Origin: WYEN01 sp049976205
GTDB lineage: Archaea > Thermoproteota > Thermoprotei_A > Sulfolobales > AG1
Reading direction: 5' to 3'
DNA length: 64,000 nucleotides
Assembly (NCBI GenBank): GCA_049976205.1
Contig: JBMFIR010000002.1
Coordinates: 44,734 to 108,733, forward strand
Shown here: positions 55,037 to 63,299 of the stretch, one piece after another
Position numbering within the stretch: position 1 is the first letter of the stretch
Layout: the number at the start of each line of letters is the position of its first letter
Notes under the pieces: model-generated
What the model was told of the DNA's origin: nothing
The model's database searches: none
What the model saw: the letters and a program-made list of their open reading frames with translations, nothing else
Position numbers and translations under genes: made by a program

Positions 55037-55480
55037 TCACCTATATCTATGAGGCCACGCACTCTTAAGCTTGCTGTGATCTATGTTCTCCAGTTCTATT
55101 AGGAATAGTTCTAGAAGTGGATATACCTCACTCTCTATCAGGTGGCCAGCGTATGTAGCATAAAAGTTATTTTCTGTTTTCATTCCTAAGGTCACGTGAA
55201 CATGAAGACTATATCTCTCATCATCTCGATATATCACGGATCCTAAAAGAGATGTTACTTCAATAGCTTTTTTCTCAGATACTCTTAATTCGATTTTTTC
55301 ATATCCCTTCTCTTGATCGAAGTAGCCTATTAGTGCTCTTCTAAATCCTCCTATACCCAGTAATAAGGCACTCCTTACACCGGTCTCTCTCAGGAGTTCT
55401 ATAAATCTATTTGGAAATAGATCTCCTTCTTTTAAACCTAGTAACAAGATTCTTTTGACACCTGTGGAGAGAAACATCAT
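55037..55480 (-). CDS. PPC/DUF296-domain protein
   Basis: From ATG 55480 (AGGTG 5 nt upstream), 147 aa: a PCC/PPC trimeric fold with VKRILLLGLKEGDLFPNRFI, SALLLGIGGFRRALIGYFD, LLGSVIY and the metal-site-like HVHVTLGMKTENNFYATYAG. The longer frame runs backward across the pyrG start and is not likely. Archaeal members are single-domain; those in plants bind DNA by an added AT-hook, lacking here. Divergent from pyrG. Confidence 0.82.
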   Translation of the reverse strand: MMFLSTGVKRILLLGLKEGDLFPNRFIELLRETGVRSALLLGIGGFRRALIGYFDQEKGYEKIELRVSEKKAIEVTSLLGSVIYRDDERYSLHVHVTLGMKTENNFYATYAGHLIESEVYPLLELFLIELENIDHSKLKSAWPHRYR

Positions 55481-55556
55481 ATAGACACCTAGTATATTTC
55501 CACAGGGAAAAATTTTAATTCTGGCATAACCAAGGAGTATTAAATGTTGAGACCAA

Positions 55557-57155
55557 ATGGTTAAGTATGTTTTCGTTACTGGAGGCGTCATGAGTAGTTT
55601 AGGTAAAGGTGTTTTAACAGCCTCAGTATCTTTTCTCATATCGCGAATAGGGTATAGTGTCTCTGCTGTTAAAATAGATCCTTATTTAAATGTTGATGCA
55701 GGCACGATGAGTCCTTATGTTCATGGAGAAGTTTTTGTCACAGATGACGGTGGAGAAACCGATCTTGATATTGGGCATTATGAAAGATTCTTAGGAAAAT
55801 CTCTCTCTAGGAAGAACAATATTACAGCTGGTCAGATCTATCAGAGTATAATCGAGAAAGAGAGAAGAGGAGATTACTTAGGTCAAACAATTCAGATAAT
55901 ACCTCATGTCACAGATGAGATAAAGAATCGTTTACGAGAAATCGCTAGGGAACAGCAGAGTGATGTATTGGTTGTTGAGATAGGGGGGACAGTTGGAGAT
56001 ATTGAGGGTTTACCTTTCCTAGAAGCCGCTAGACAAATGAGACTTGATGAAGGCTACGGTAATACTTTATATATACATGTTGCTTTAACACCTTATCACA
56101 GATTAATAGGTGAAATAAAGACAAAACCTCTTCAGCACTCAGTGCAGGAGTTAAGGAGAATTGGTATACAACCAGATGTTATTATAGTTAGAAGCGAGAG
56201 ACCTATTGATATAGATATTAAGAAGAAAATTTCTCTCTTCACTAATGTTCCTATAGATTACGTGTTTGAAGACTATGATCTTTCTGTAGTATATGAGCTT
56301 CCATTGATTCTTCACCAACAAGGTTTTCTAAAAAAGATCTCTGAGAAATTATCACTTAACTACAGAGAACCTGATTTAGGTGATTGGTACTCCTATGTTG
56401 AGAAAATGAAGAATCCTAAGAGAAGTGTAAAGATCTATATGATAGGTAAGTATACAAAGGTTAGAGATAGTTATGTAAGTATTATTGAGGCACTAAAACA
56501 CGCCTCCGCAGAATTCTTAGTGAGACCAGAGATAGAGTTTATTGAAGCAACAGATATAGAGACAGAGGAAAGAGAATTCGTATACGAGGATAGAGCAGGC
56601 TACATAATTCTTCCAGGATTTGGTAAGAGAGGTGCTGAAGGAAAGATCAAGGCTATAAAAACCATAAGAGAGAATAATGGCGTGGTGCTAGGAATATGCT
56701 TTGGTCTTCAACTAATGGCTGTGGAGATAGCTAGAAATGTCGTGGGTTTGAGAAATGCTAATTCTACTGAGATAGATCCTATGACACCTCATCCTGTAGT
56801 GGATCTCTTAGAGGAGCAAAAGAAGATTCAGAGAATGGGTGGCACAATGAGACTTGGATTAAGCAAAAGTATTTTAGTTAAAGGAAGCAGGGTTTATGAG
56901 GCCTATGGCACACAAGAAGTGTATGAGAGACATAGACATAGATATGAGATAAATCCAGAATATGTGGATAAATTAGAGAGTGTAGGATTTATTGTATCAG
57001 GCTATAATGAAGCTGGCTACGTAGACTTTATGGAGATGAGAGGCTACAAATTCTTTATAGGGACTCAAGCACATCCTGAGTTCAGGAGTCGTCCTCTTAA
57101 ACCATCTCCACTCTTTGTAGATTTTATTAGGGAAGTAATCAAAATATCTTCCTAA
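55557..57155 (+). CDS. pyrG: CTP synthase
   Basis: UTP + ATP + glutamine to CTP. 532 aa: synthetase half YVFVTGGVMSSLGKGVLTAS, SPYVHGEVFVTDDGGETDLD; then a class I glutamine amidotransferase with Cys in VVLGICFGLQLMAVEIA and His/Glu in GTQAHPEFRSRP. Full length. A TTGAGA stretch is the only ribosome-site candidate. Confidence 0.97.
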   Translation: MVKYVFVTGGVMSSLGKGVLTASVSFLISRIGYSVSAVKIDPYLNVDAGTMSPYVHGEVFVTDDGGETDLDIGHYERFLGKSLSRKNNITAGQIYQSIIEKERRGDYLGQTIQIIPHVTDEIKNRLREIAREQQSDVLVVEIGGTVGDIEGLPFLEAARQMRLDEGYGNTLYIHVALTPYHRLIGEIKTKPLQHSVQELRRIGIQPDVIIVRSERPIDIDIKKKISLFTNVPIDYVFEDYDLSVVYELPLILHQQGFLKKISEKLSLNYREPDLGDWYSYVEKMKNPKRSVKIYMIGKYTKVRDSYVSIIEALKHASAEFLVRPEIEFIEATDIETEEREFVYEDRAGYIILPGFGKRGAEGKIKAIKTIRENNGVVLGICFGLQLMAVEIARNVVGLRNANSTEIDPMTPHPVVDLLEEQKKIQRMGGTMRLGLSKSILVKGSRVYEAYGTQEVYERHRHRYEINPEYVDKLESVGFIVSGYNEAGYVDFMEMRGYKFFIGTQAHPEFRSRPLKPSPLFVDFIREVIKISS

Positions 57156-57200
57156 TGACTATTTATTCTATTCTCATAAAAATCACTTGGATGCTTGTTT

Positions 57201-57866
57201 ATGAGGTCTAGTCAGAGACCCTTAATTCAATTAGCCCTGGATCTAATAGATAGAGAATTAATAAAGCAATTCTCAATGTACTCAGCTAAAGCAGGGATTG
57301 ATATTATTGAGGTAGGCACACCAGCTATAAAGAGATTCGGTAGTGATATAGTTAAGGAGGTTAGAGAATTAATTGGAGAGAGGCAGATAATTTTAGCTGA
57401 TACTAAAACTCTCGACGCATCCAAGATAGAAGTTGAAATAATGGCATCTGCGGGAGCTAATATAGTAACTGTGATGGGGTTCGCATCGGACGAAACATTT
57501 TACGAGGCTCTTGAGGCAGCAGATAAGAATAACATCGAGATTTGGGCTGACATGATGTATTTAAAAGATCCGGTTGAGAGAGCAATACAACTCAAAGAGA
57601 TCGGTGTGAAAACAGTTATTCTTCATGTAGGTATTGACGTTCAGAAGAGAAGAGGTGTCTCAGGAGAGATTTTAGTTAATGAGGTGAGGAGAGTATCATC
57701 TCAAGGTATTAGAGTAGCTGTTGCGGGAGGCTTAGATCCTAGTAAAGGAGAGTATCTATTCAGAAACGGAGCCTCAGTAATAATAATAGGTGGCTGGGTT
57801 ACCAAGAGTAGTGATTGGGTTAATAGAATAGATGAGCTTATTAAAATATTCAATAAGTATCGCTAG
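57201..57866 (+). CDS. hps: 3-hexulose-6-phosphate synthase
   Basis: OMP-decarboxylase-superfamily barrel that in archaea runs in reverse to make ribulose-5-phosphate and formaldehyde from hexulose phosphate (pentose supply). About 221 aa: IQLALDLIDRELIKQF, DIIEVGTPAIKRFG, ILADTKTLDASKIEVEIMAS, DPVERAIQLKEIGVKTVILH, AGGLDPSKGE. The D-x-K-T-x-D motif fits HPS rather than OMPDC (DxKxxD). ATG 57201 has GGATG 7 nt upstream; TTG 57195 is open too. The isomerase partner PHI is not in the window. Confidence 0.88.
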   Translation: MRSSQRPLIQLALDLIDRELIKQFSMYSAKAGIDIIEVGTPAIKRFGSDIVKEVRELIGERQIILADTKTLDASKIEVEIMASAGANIVTVMGFASDETFYEALEAADKNNIEIWADMMYLKDPVERAIQLKEIGVKTVILHVGIDVQKRRGVSGEILVNEVRRVSSQGIRVAVAGGLDPSKGEYLFRNGASVIIIGGWVTKSSDWVNRIDELIKIFNKYR

Positions 57867-58556
57867 GTGAGAGAAATAGATTTTGTAGACGCATGCAGAG
57901 ATTTATCAGAGTATGTGAGAGAGGTTTATAGTGAATACAGAGAGTGTATTAAAGGAATAGATCTTGATATAGTGGCTCTAGAGAAGTTATGTAATGAGAA
58001 TAATTATCCTAAATACATGGTAGAGACCATATTAGTAAAAGCCCAAGAAAGACTTAGAAACATTAGAGAGTTGTGTAGCGAGGCAAAAAAAGAATTAAGT
58101 AGTGGATTATCAGATGTAGCTAAGTGGAATAGATATGAGGATCTCTATTTATCAATTAAGAGATTCAATGAGGCATTACGAAACACAATTGATCTCTTAG
58201 AAAAAACTTTTAGTAAAATAACTTATATAGGGATCTTAGCAACAATTCTATCTCTAGTGCTTCTTCTGGTTATTGTAGTAGAGGCAGCTTTATTTTTAGA
58301 TGGTCTTCTCTATGGTTTATTGTATTCAGTTGCCTTAATATTCTCTTTTAGATATCTGAGAAAAAATACAGTGCTTATGTTCATTACCCAAATAATTATT
58401 CTCTTCACATATCCTATCATAATGATTTTGGGAGAGACATACGATGTAATGTTGATCATAGCTTATATACTTCTTCTAGGCTCTCTAATGTACACAGGTT
58501 CTGTGGTTAATAAGCGACTGGGGGTATTAAGGAATATTCTCAGGGATCTATGGTGA
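57867..58556 (+). CDS. Membrane protein with cytosolic helical domain, unknown
   Basis: 229 aa, GTG start directly after the hps stop. Residues 1-120 are helical and charged, with several Cys (VDACRDLSEYV, EYRECIKGI, LEKLCNENNY, ELCSEAKK); then four membrane helices (IGILATILSLVLLLVIVVEA and following). I recognise no family. It is probably co-translated with hps, but no link in function is evident. Confidence 0.6.
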   Translation: MREIDFVDACRDLSEYVREVYSEYRECIKGIDLDIVALEKLCNENNYPKYMVETILVKAQERLRNIRELCSEAKKELSSGLSDVAKWNRYEDLYLSIKRFNEALRNTIDLLEKTFSKITYIGILATILSLVLLLVIVVEAALFLDGLLYGLLYSVALIFSFRYLRKNTVLMFITQIIILFTYPIIMILGETYDVMLIIAYILLLGSLMYTGSVVNKRLGVLRNILRDLW

Positions 58557-58606
58557 TTTTATTAGTTTCTTTGAGAAAGTTACATATGAAATTGTGGTGT
58601 TGAGTT

Positions 58607-60457
58607 ATGCGCGGCTGGTCTGGTAAGATTCTTTACATAGATCTGGACAGGAGAGAGCATAGATCACTTGAATTACCTGGGGAAGTATATAGAATGTTTC
58701 TCGGGGGCAGAGGCTTAGCAATAAAACTTCTCTGGGATCTAAATCCTGTAGGAGTAGATCCTCTTTCACCAGATAATCATTTAATATTTGCGGTAGGTCC
58801 TCTAACGGCTTATCCGCTACCTAGCTCAGGAAAAATGTTGGTGGCTTCCAAATCACCTTTGACAAGGGGTTATGGTGATGGTAACATTGGAACTAAGGCG
58901 GCTGTGGAATTAAGGAGACTTGGTTATGATGCTATAGTGATTAGAGGAAGAGCCTCTAAACCAGTGATTTTATATGTATCATGTGAAGAAATACAGTATG
59001 TAGATGCCGAAGATCTCTGGGGCAAAGACTCTTATGAGACAGAGAAGAAACTAATAGAAAGATTCGGTAGGGGGGTAGGCGTTTTATCTATTGGTCCTGC
59101 AGGAGAGAATATGGTGAGATTCGCGACCGTAGTGAGTGAATTCGGGAGATCAGGTGGGAGACCAGGTATGGGTGCGGTAATGGGTTCTAAGAGGATAAAG
59201 GCTGTGGTTCTTAGAGGTTGTAGAGATCCTGAGCCCTCTGATAGAAAAGATCTTGTTAAAATTGGTCTAGAAGCATATGATGCTGTTAAGAATTCTTCTG
59301 GATACAGCTTCTGGATGAGACAAGGAACTATGGCAACTATTGAGTGGGCTCAGATAAACTCTGTGCTTCCCACCCATAATTTCCGGGAGGGTATTTTTGA
59401 CTTCTATGCAGGTATTGATGGCTACATGCTTGAGAGTATGAGAATTCGTCAGAAAGGTTGTCCTCTATGCAACATGCCATGTGGTCATATTGTGAAATAC
59501 GTCTCTGACGTAGCATCGGGGGAGGCTGAGCTAGATTACGAGAATGTTGCGATGCTAGGCTCTAACCTGGGTATAGCGCCTTTAAACAGGGTCGCGAGAC
59601 TCAATTACATAGCTGATGCATACGGTTTAGACACCATATCTCTAGGTAGCGTGATAGGATTTGCTATGGAGACTTCCGAGAAAAAGTTAATTGATTATAG
59701 AATCGAATGGGGTGATTATAAAGAAGCTGAGAAATTAGCTATGGACATTATTTATAGAAGAGGGGTAGGAGACCTCTTAGCAAACGGGGTTAAATATGCG
59801 TCGGAAAGGATCAAGGGATCAGAGAGCTTTGCGATGCATGTTAAAGGACTTGAGATCTCAGCATACGATTGTCACGCCGCGGAGGGCATGGCTCTAGCTT
59901 ATGGAACATCTCCTATAGGTGCTCATCACAAAGATGCTTGGTTTATTGTTATGGATATTAAGATGGGTCGGAGAACATATTCTAGAGAGAAAGTAGAGAG
60001 ACTCATATGGATGCAGAATATTAGAGGAGGAATGTTTGAGAGTTTAACTACATGCAGACTCCCCTGGGTCGAGTTATCAATAGATCTCAATTACTACCCC
60101 AGACTACTAAAGGCGTCGACAGGAGTATCTTATTCCTGGGATGATATCTATGAAATAGCCAACAGAATATATACTTTGATAAGAAGCTTTTGGATACGTG
60201 AATATCATGCGGAAGGTAAGCAGTGGAGTATAGATATAGATATTCCACCCCAGAGATGGTTTAAAGAACCTCTGACAAAAGGCCCATTAAAAGGATCAAG
60301 GCTTGACATAGATCGATACATAGAAATGTTGAAATACTACTACGAGTTGAGGGGATGGGATGATAGAGGCATCCCGAGAAGAACTACACTAGAGAAATTA
60401 GGCATATCATATGTCGCAGAGATCTTTGATAAATTAAATATTCCTTACATCGCGTAA
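58607..60457 (+). CDS. aor: Aldehyde:ferredoxin oxidoreductase (tungsten family)
   Basis: Oxidises aldehydes to acids with ferredoxin. 616 aa. N-terminal GKILYIDLDRREHRSLELPG and FLGGRGLAIKLLWDL, pterin loop KSPLTRGYGDGNIG and GPAGENMVRFA; 4Fe-4S ligands CPLCNMPC (C-x2-C-x3-C) with the fourth Cys in the C-terminal region, probably LTTCRLPW. Which AOR subfamily (AOR, FOR, GAPOR, WOR) cannot be decided by eye. GGTGTTGAG is near the ATG. Confidence 0.92.
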   Translation: MRGWSGKILYIDLDRREHRSLELPGEVYRMFLGGRGLAIKLLWDLNPVGVDPLSPDNHLIFAVGPLTAYPLPSSGKMLVASKSPLTRGYGDGNIGTKAAVELRRLGYDAIVIRGRASKPVILYVSCEEIQYVDAEDLWGKDSYETEKKLIERFGRGVGVLSIGPAGENMVRFATVVSEFGRSGGRPGMGAVMGSKRIKAVVLRGCRDPEPSDRKDLVKIGLEAYDAVKNSSGYSFWMRQGTMATIEWAQINSVLPTHNFREGIFDFYAGIDGYMLESMRIRQKGCPLCNMPCGHIVKYVSDVASGEAELDYENVAMLGSNLGIAPLNRVARLNYIADAYGLDTISLGSVIGFAMETSEKKLIDYRIEWGDYKEAEKLAMDIIYRRGVGDLLANGVKYASERIKGSESFAMHVKGLEISAYDCHAAEGMALAYGTSPIGAHHKDAWFIVMDIKMGRRTYSREKVERLIWMQNIRGGMFESLTTCRLPWVELSIDLNYYPRLLKASTGVSYSWDDIYEIANRIYTLIRSFWIREYHAEGKQWSIDIDIPPQRWFKEPLTKGPLKGSRLDIDRYIEMLKYYYELRGWDDRGIPRRTTLEKLGISYVAEIFDKLNIPYIA

Positions 60458-60470
60458 TTTTTTTTTTAAC
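60456..60470 (+). terminator. T-run terminator after aor
   Basis: A run of ten T directly after the aor stop (60459-60468 approx.), overlapping the 3' end of the convergent potC gene. Typical archaeal U-rich terminator without a hairpin. Confidence 0.6.
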
Positions 60471-61251
60471 TTATTTTACTAAGATCTTTTCTAATAGTAT
60501 ACGTTAATACCAGCGAAATCGAGAGTGAGATTAATAAGATAACAGTTGTAATGGCATTGATCTCAGGAGAAATACCTCCTCTACCAACCATACTCCATAT
60601 CATTATTGGTAGAGTCTTAAAACCTGGGCCACTTGTAAAAAGTGTTTTTATTAAATCATCGAAGGATAAAGCAAATGTGAGAAATACAGCTGATAAGATA
60701 GCAGGGACCGTCAGAGGCATAATAATTCTTGATAATATGTAGAATTCGCCAGCTCCCATCACTCTCGCTACATTAATAATCTCTTTAGGAATAAGATCAA
60801 TTCTAGATCTAATTATAACAAATGCGTAAGCAATATTAAAAGTTAAGTGACCTAACAGCACAGTCACAAAGCCCATCTCAATGTTCAGAGTAATATAGAA
60901 TATAGCTAATGTAAATGCTTCAATTATTTCAGGGATTATTATAGGGACGTATATTATGGTGTCAATAAATCCTCGGGGTTTTCTCATGATGTATGCGTAC
61001 CCTACTAAAAACCCTGTCAGAGATGATATAACAGAAGACGCTATGGATAACTGAATAGAGTTTATAGTAGCTGATATGATAACTTTATCAGAAAAAGCCT
61101 CTATAAACCACCTAAATGTAAGATTATTCAGATCAATTATAAATCTTCTCGGAGAAAAAGATCCGAGGATACTCACCACTATAGGTAAGTAAAGAAATAT
61201 GAGATAGATCGTCACTATCGAAAGAGCCAAGACTCTTCCTAAACTCTTCAT
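60466..61251 (-). CDS. potC: ABC transporter permease, PotC-like
   Basis: 261 aa, six membrane helices. The EAA loop is YIPKE-like: IDLIPKEIINVARVMGAGEF, with SRIIMPLTVPAILSAVFLTF after it. FDDLIKTLFTSGPGFKTLPI is characteristic of PotC-type permeases. ATG overlaps potB by 4 nt. Confidence 0.88.
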   Translation of the reverse strand: MKSLGRVLALSIVTIYLIFLYLPIVVSILGSFSPRRFIIDLNNLTFRWFIEAFSDKVIISATINSIQLSIASSVISSLTGFLVGYAYIMRKPRGFIDTIIYVPIIIPEIIEAFTLAIFYITLNIEMGFVTVLLGHLTFNIAYAFVIIRSRIDLIPKEIINVARVMGAGEFYILSRIIMPLTVPAILSAVFLTFALSFDDLIKTLFTSGPGFKTLPIMIWSMVGRGGISPEINAITTVILLISLSISLVLTYTIRKDLSKIS

Positions 61252-62072
61252 AGAATAATCTCCCTCGAGCCAAATTTCTTAGCTACAAACCACACTACAA
61301 TAAGTGTTAAGTTAAGATACAGGAGAGATAAGAGAGAGGCATCCCCGAATCTTTTGAATGTAAATGTTAATTCATAGATCCATTGACCGATCATGTATCT
61401 TGGAGATCCGCCGAGAACCTGGGGAGCAATCATTTCACCTAGAGAACTAGTGAAGACAAGCACAAAACCCGCTATCAAACCTGAATAAGATATTGGTAAA
61501 ATAATTCTAAATACAAGATCTAGTGTTTTAGCACCTAACGTCTTCGCGGAATCTATATAGATCCTATCTACTCTCTCCATAGCTAAGAAAATAGGGATAA
61601 TAGCCATAGGCGTATAGTTATAGACCATTCCTAGATATATAGAGGCCTCAGTATAAAGGATCCTTTGACCAGTAACTCCCTCTATAATATATAAGAGATA
61701 AGCTAGTGAATACATCTTCAACAAAGTCCCAACCCAGTAGGGGGCTATAATAAGTACTGAGATAATGATTTTCTCTTTTTCTCTTAGGTAGAATGAGAGA
61801 GAATATGATATTGGGATAGCTACTGCCACGGAAATCAGAGTACTTACTATAGCTACTTTAAAGCTTCTCCATAGAACAGGAAGAGAACTACTTACAATAT
61901 CAATACTGATCCCTTGCGAAATAATTCTAGAAATAGATACTAGTAGAGGTGCATAGAGAAAAATTATGATATATAGCGCAACGATCCCTATTACTAAGTA
62001 AAAGGGATCCTTGTAATTAGTTGTGTGTATAATCTTTCTGGTTCTTAACATTAGAGAGAATATCTTACTCAA
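61248..62072 (-). CDS. potB: ABC transporter permease, PotB-like
   Basis: 274 aa, six membrane helices. EAA loop VDRIYIDSAKTLGAKTLDLV, preceded by YLGMVYNYTPMAIIPIFLA; SLGEMIAPQVLGGSPRYMIG matches PotB permeases. It starts directly after potA stops. Together with PotC it forms the import channel. Confidence 0.88.
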   Translation of the reverse strand: MSKIFSLMLRTRKIIHTTNYKDPFYLVIGIVALYIIIFLYAPLLVSISRIISQGISIDIVSSSLPVLWRSFKVAIVSTLISVAVAIPISYSLSFYLREKEKIIISVLIIAPYWVGTLLKMYSLAYLLYIIEGVTGQRILYTEASIYLGMVYNYTPMAIIPIFLAMERVDRIYIDSAKTLGAKTLDLVFRIILPISYSGLIAGFVLVFTSSLGEMIAPQVLGGSPRYMIGQWIYELTFTFKRFGDASLLSLLYLNLTLIVVWFVAKKFGSREIIL

Positions 62073-63137
62073 CTACTCAACTACCACAGTTATATTATCT
62101 GGTAAAGAAATACATACTCTCTCATTTGGACTGAATCTTTCCTCTATATCTCTGACTAAGACCTCAGCGGAGTTAATTTTTACTCTCAGATAATTATACG
62201 ATCCTACATATATTTTATCTATAACATCGCCACATAAACTCTCATTCTTCCCATCCCTCTCGTATTTAATTAAATGTATTTTCTCGGGTCTAATAGATAC
62301 ATATAATTGTTTATTGCTGAACTCTTTGTCTCCATTTAGAATCTTAATTGGATCTATGAATACATTTAAGGGTGGTATATAGATCTTCCCATCGATAATC
62401 TTAGCCTCAAATAGATTATTATCACCCACGAATGAGGCCACGAATAAATTAGCTGGTTTCTCATAAATCTCTTTAGGTGAGCCTATTTGTTGAATAGATC
62501 CTTTGTAAATTACAGCTATTTTATCAGCTAACACCATACCCTCCCACTGATCATGAGTTATGTAAAAGAATGTTTTCTTAAGTTCTCTGTGCAATCTTTT
62601 TAACTCATAGATCATCTCTTTTCTTAAAACATAATCTAGGTGACTTAAGGGCTCATCGAGTAATACTATGTCAGGATCTGGGGCTAGAGCTCTTGCTAAC
62701 GCTACTCTCTGTTGTTCTCCTCCACTTAATTTCTCTGAGTTTCGAAACATGTATTTAGAAGGATCTAGTCTCACAAGCTCTAACATCTCTTTAACTCTTC
62801 TATCAATATCCTGCTTAGACCATCCCCTAAGTTTTAAACCAAAAGCTATATTCTCATAAACATTCATATGAGGAAATAGAGCTGGTCTTTGAAATAATAC
62901 TCCAAGATTTCTTTTATGAGGAGGTAAACTATTGACAATCATATTATTTATCCTAACAAAACCTTTCGAAGGTTCTTCAAGACCTGCTATGATTTTAAGA
63001 AGAGTAGTCTTCCCCGATCCCGAGGGCCCGATCAAAACAAAAAATTCTCCTTTCTTAACCTCTAGAAATACACTTCTTAAAATAACTTGATCTCCATATA
63101 TTTTCCATATGTCTTCTAGTTCTAGGTATGCACCCAC
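62073..63137 (-). CDS. potA: ABC transporter ATP-binding protein, PotA-like
   Basis: 354 aa. Walker A LIGPSGSGKTTLLKIIAGLE, Q-loop in LFQRPALFPHMNV, signature LSGGEQQRVALARALA, Walker B DIVLLDEPLSHLD, switch His in FYITHDQWEGM. A C-terminal TOBE domain (VSIRPEKIHLIKYERDG, YVGSYNYLRVKI). GTG start. Divergent from the binding-protein gene across a 162-nt gap. Confidence 0.9.
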   Translation of the reverse strand: MGAYLELEDIWKIYGDQVILRSVFLEVKKGEFFVLIGPSGSGKTTLLKIIAGLEEPSKGFVRINNMIVNSLPPHKRNLGVLFQRPALFPHMNVYENIAFGLKLRGWSKQDIDRRVKEMLELVRLDPSKYMFRNSEKLSGGEQQRVALARALAPDPDIVLLDEPLSHLDYVLRKEMIYELKRLHRELKKTFFYITHDQWEGMVLADKIAVIYKGSIQQIGSPKEIYEKPANLFVASFVGDNNLFEAKIIDGKIYIPPLNVFIDPIKILNGDKEFSNKQLYVSIRPEKIHLIKYERDGKNESLCGDVIDKIYVGSYNYLRVKINSAEVLVRDIEERFSPNERVCISLPDNITVVVE

Positions 63138-63163
63138 CCCCTCATCCGATTAAAAGCATTATC

Positions 63164-63188
63164 AAAGACTTTAAAATTACAAGTCTTT
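63164..63188. promoter_or_regulatory. Inverted repeat between potA and the binding-protein gene
   Basis: Perfect 8-bp inverted repeat AAAGACTT / AAGTCTTT with a 9-nt spacer, 27-51 nt upstream of the potA GTG, where its TATA or start site should be. It could be an operator shared by the divergent transport genes. On the plus strand a T-run follows, so a terminator-like role is another reading. Confidence 0.5.
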
Positions 63189-63299
63189 TTAGCTTATATT
63201 TATGTAGAGATTCGTGGAAAATGAGGATAAAAGGATCATGTAATACGTAAGCATGTTTAAAGCCGAAATAAAAATAATACATCACTCGGGGTATATAAA

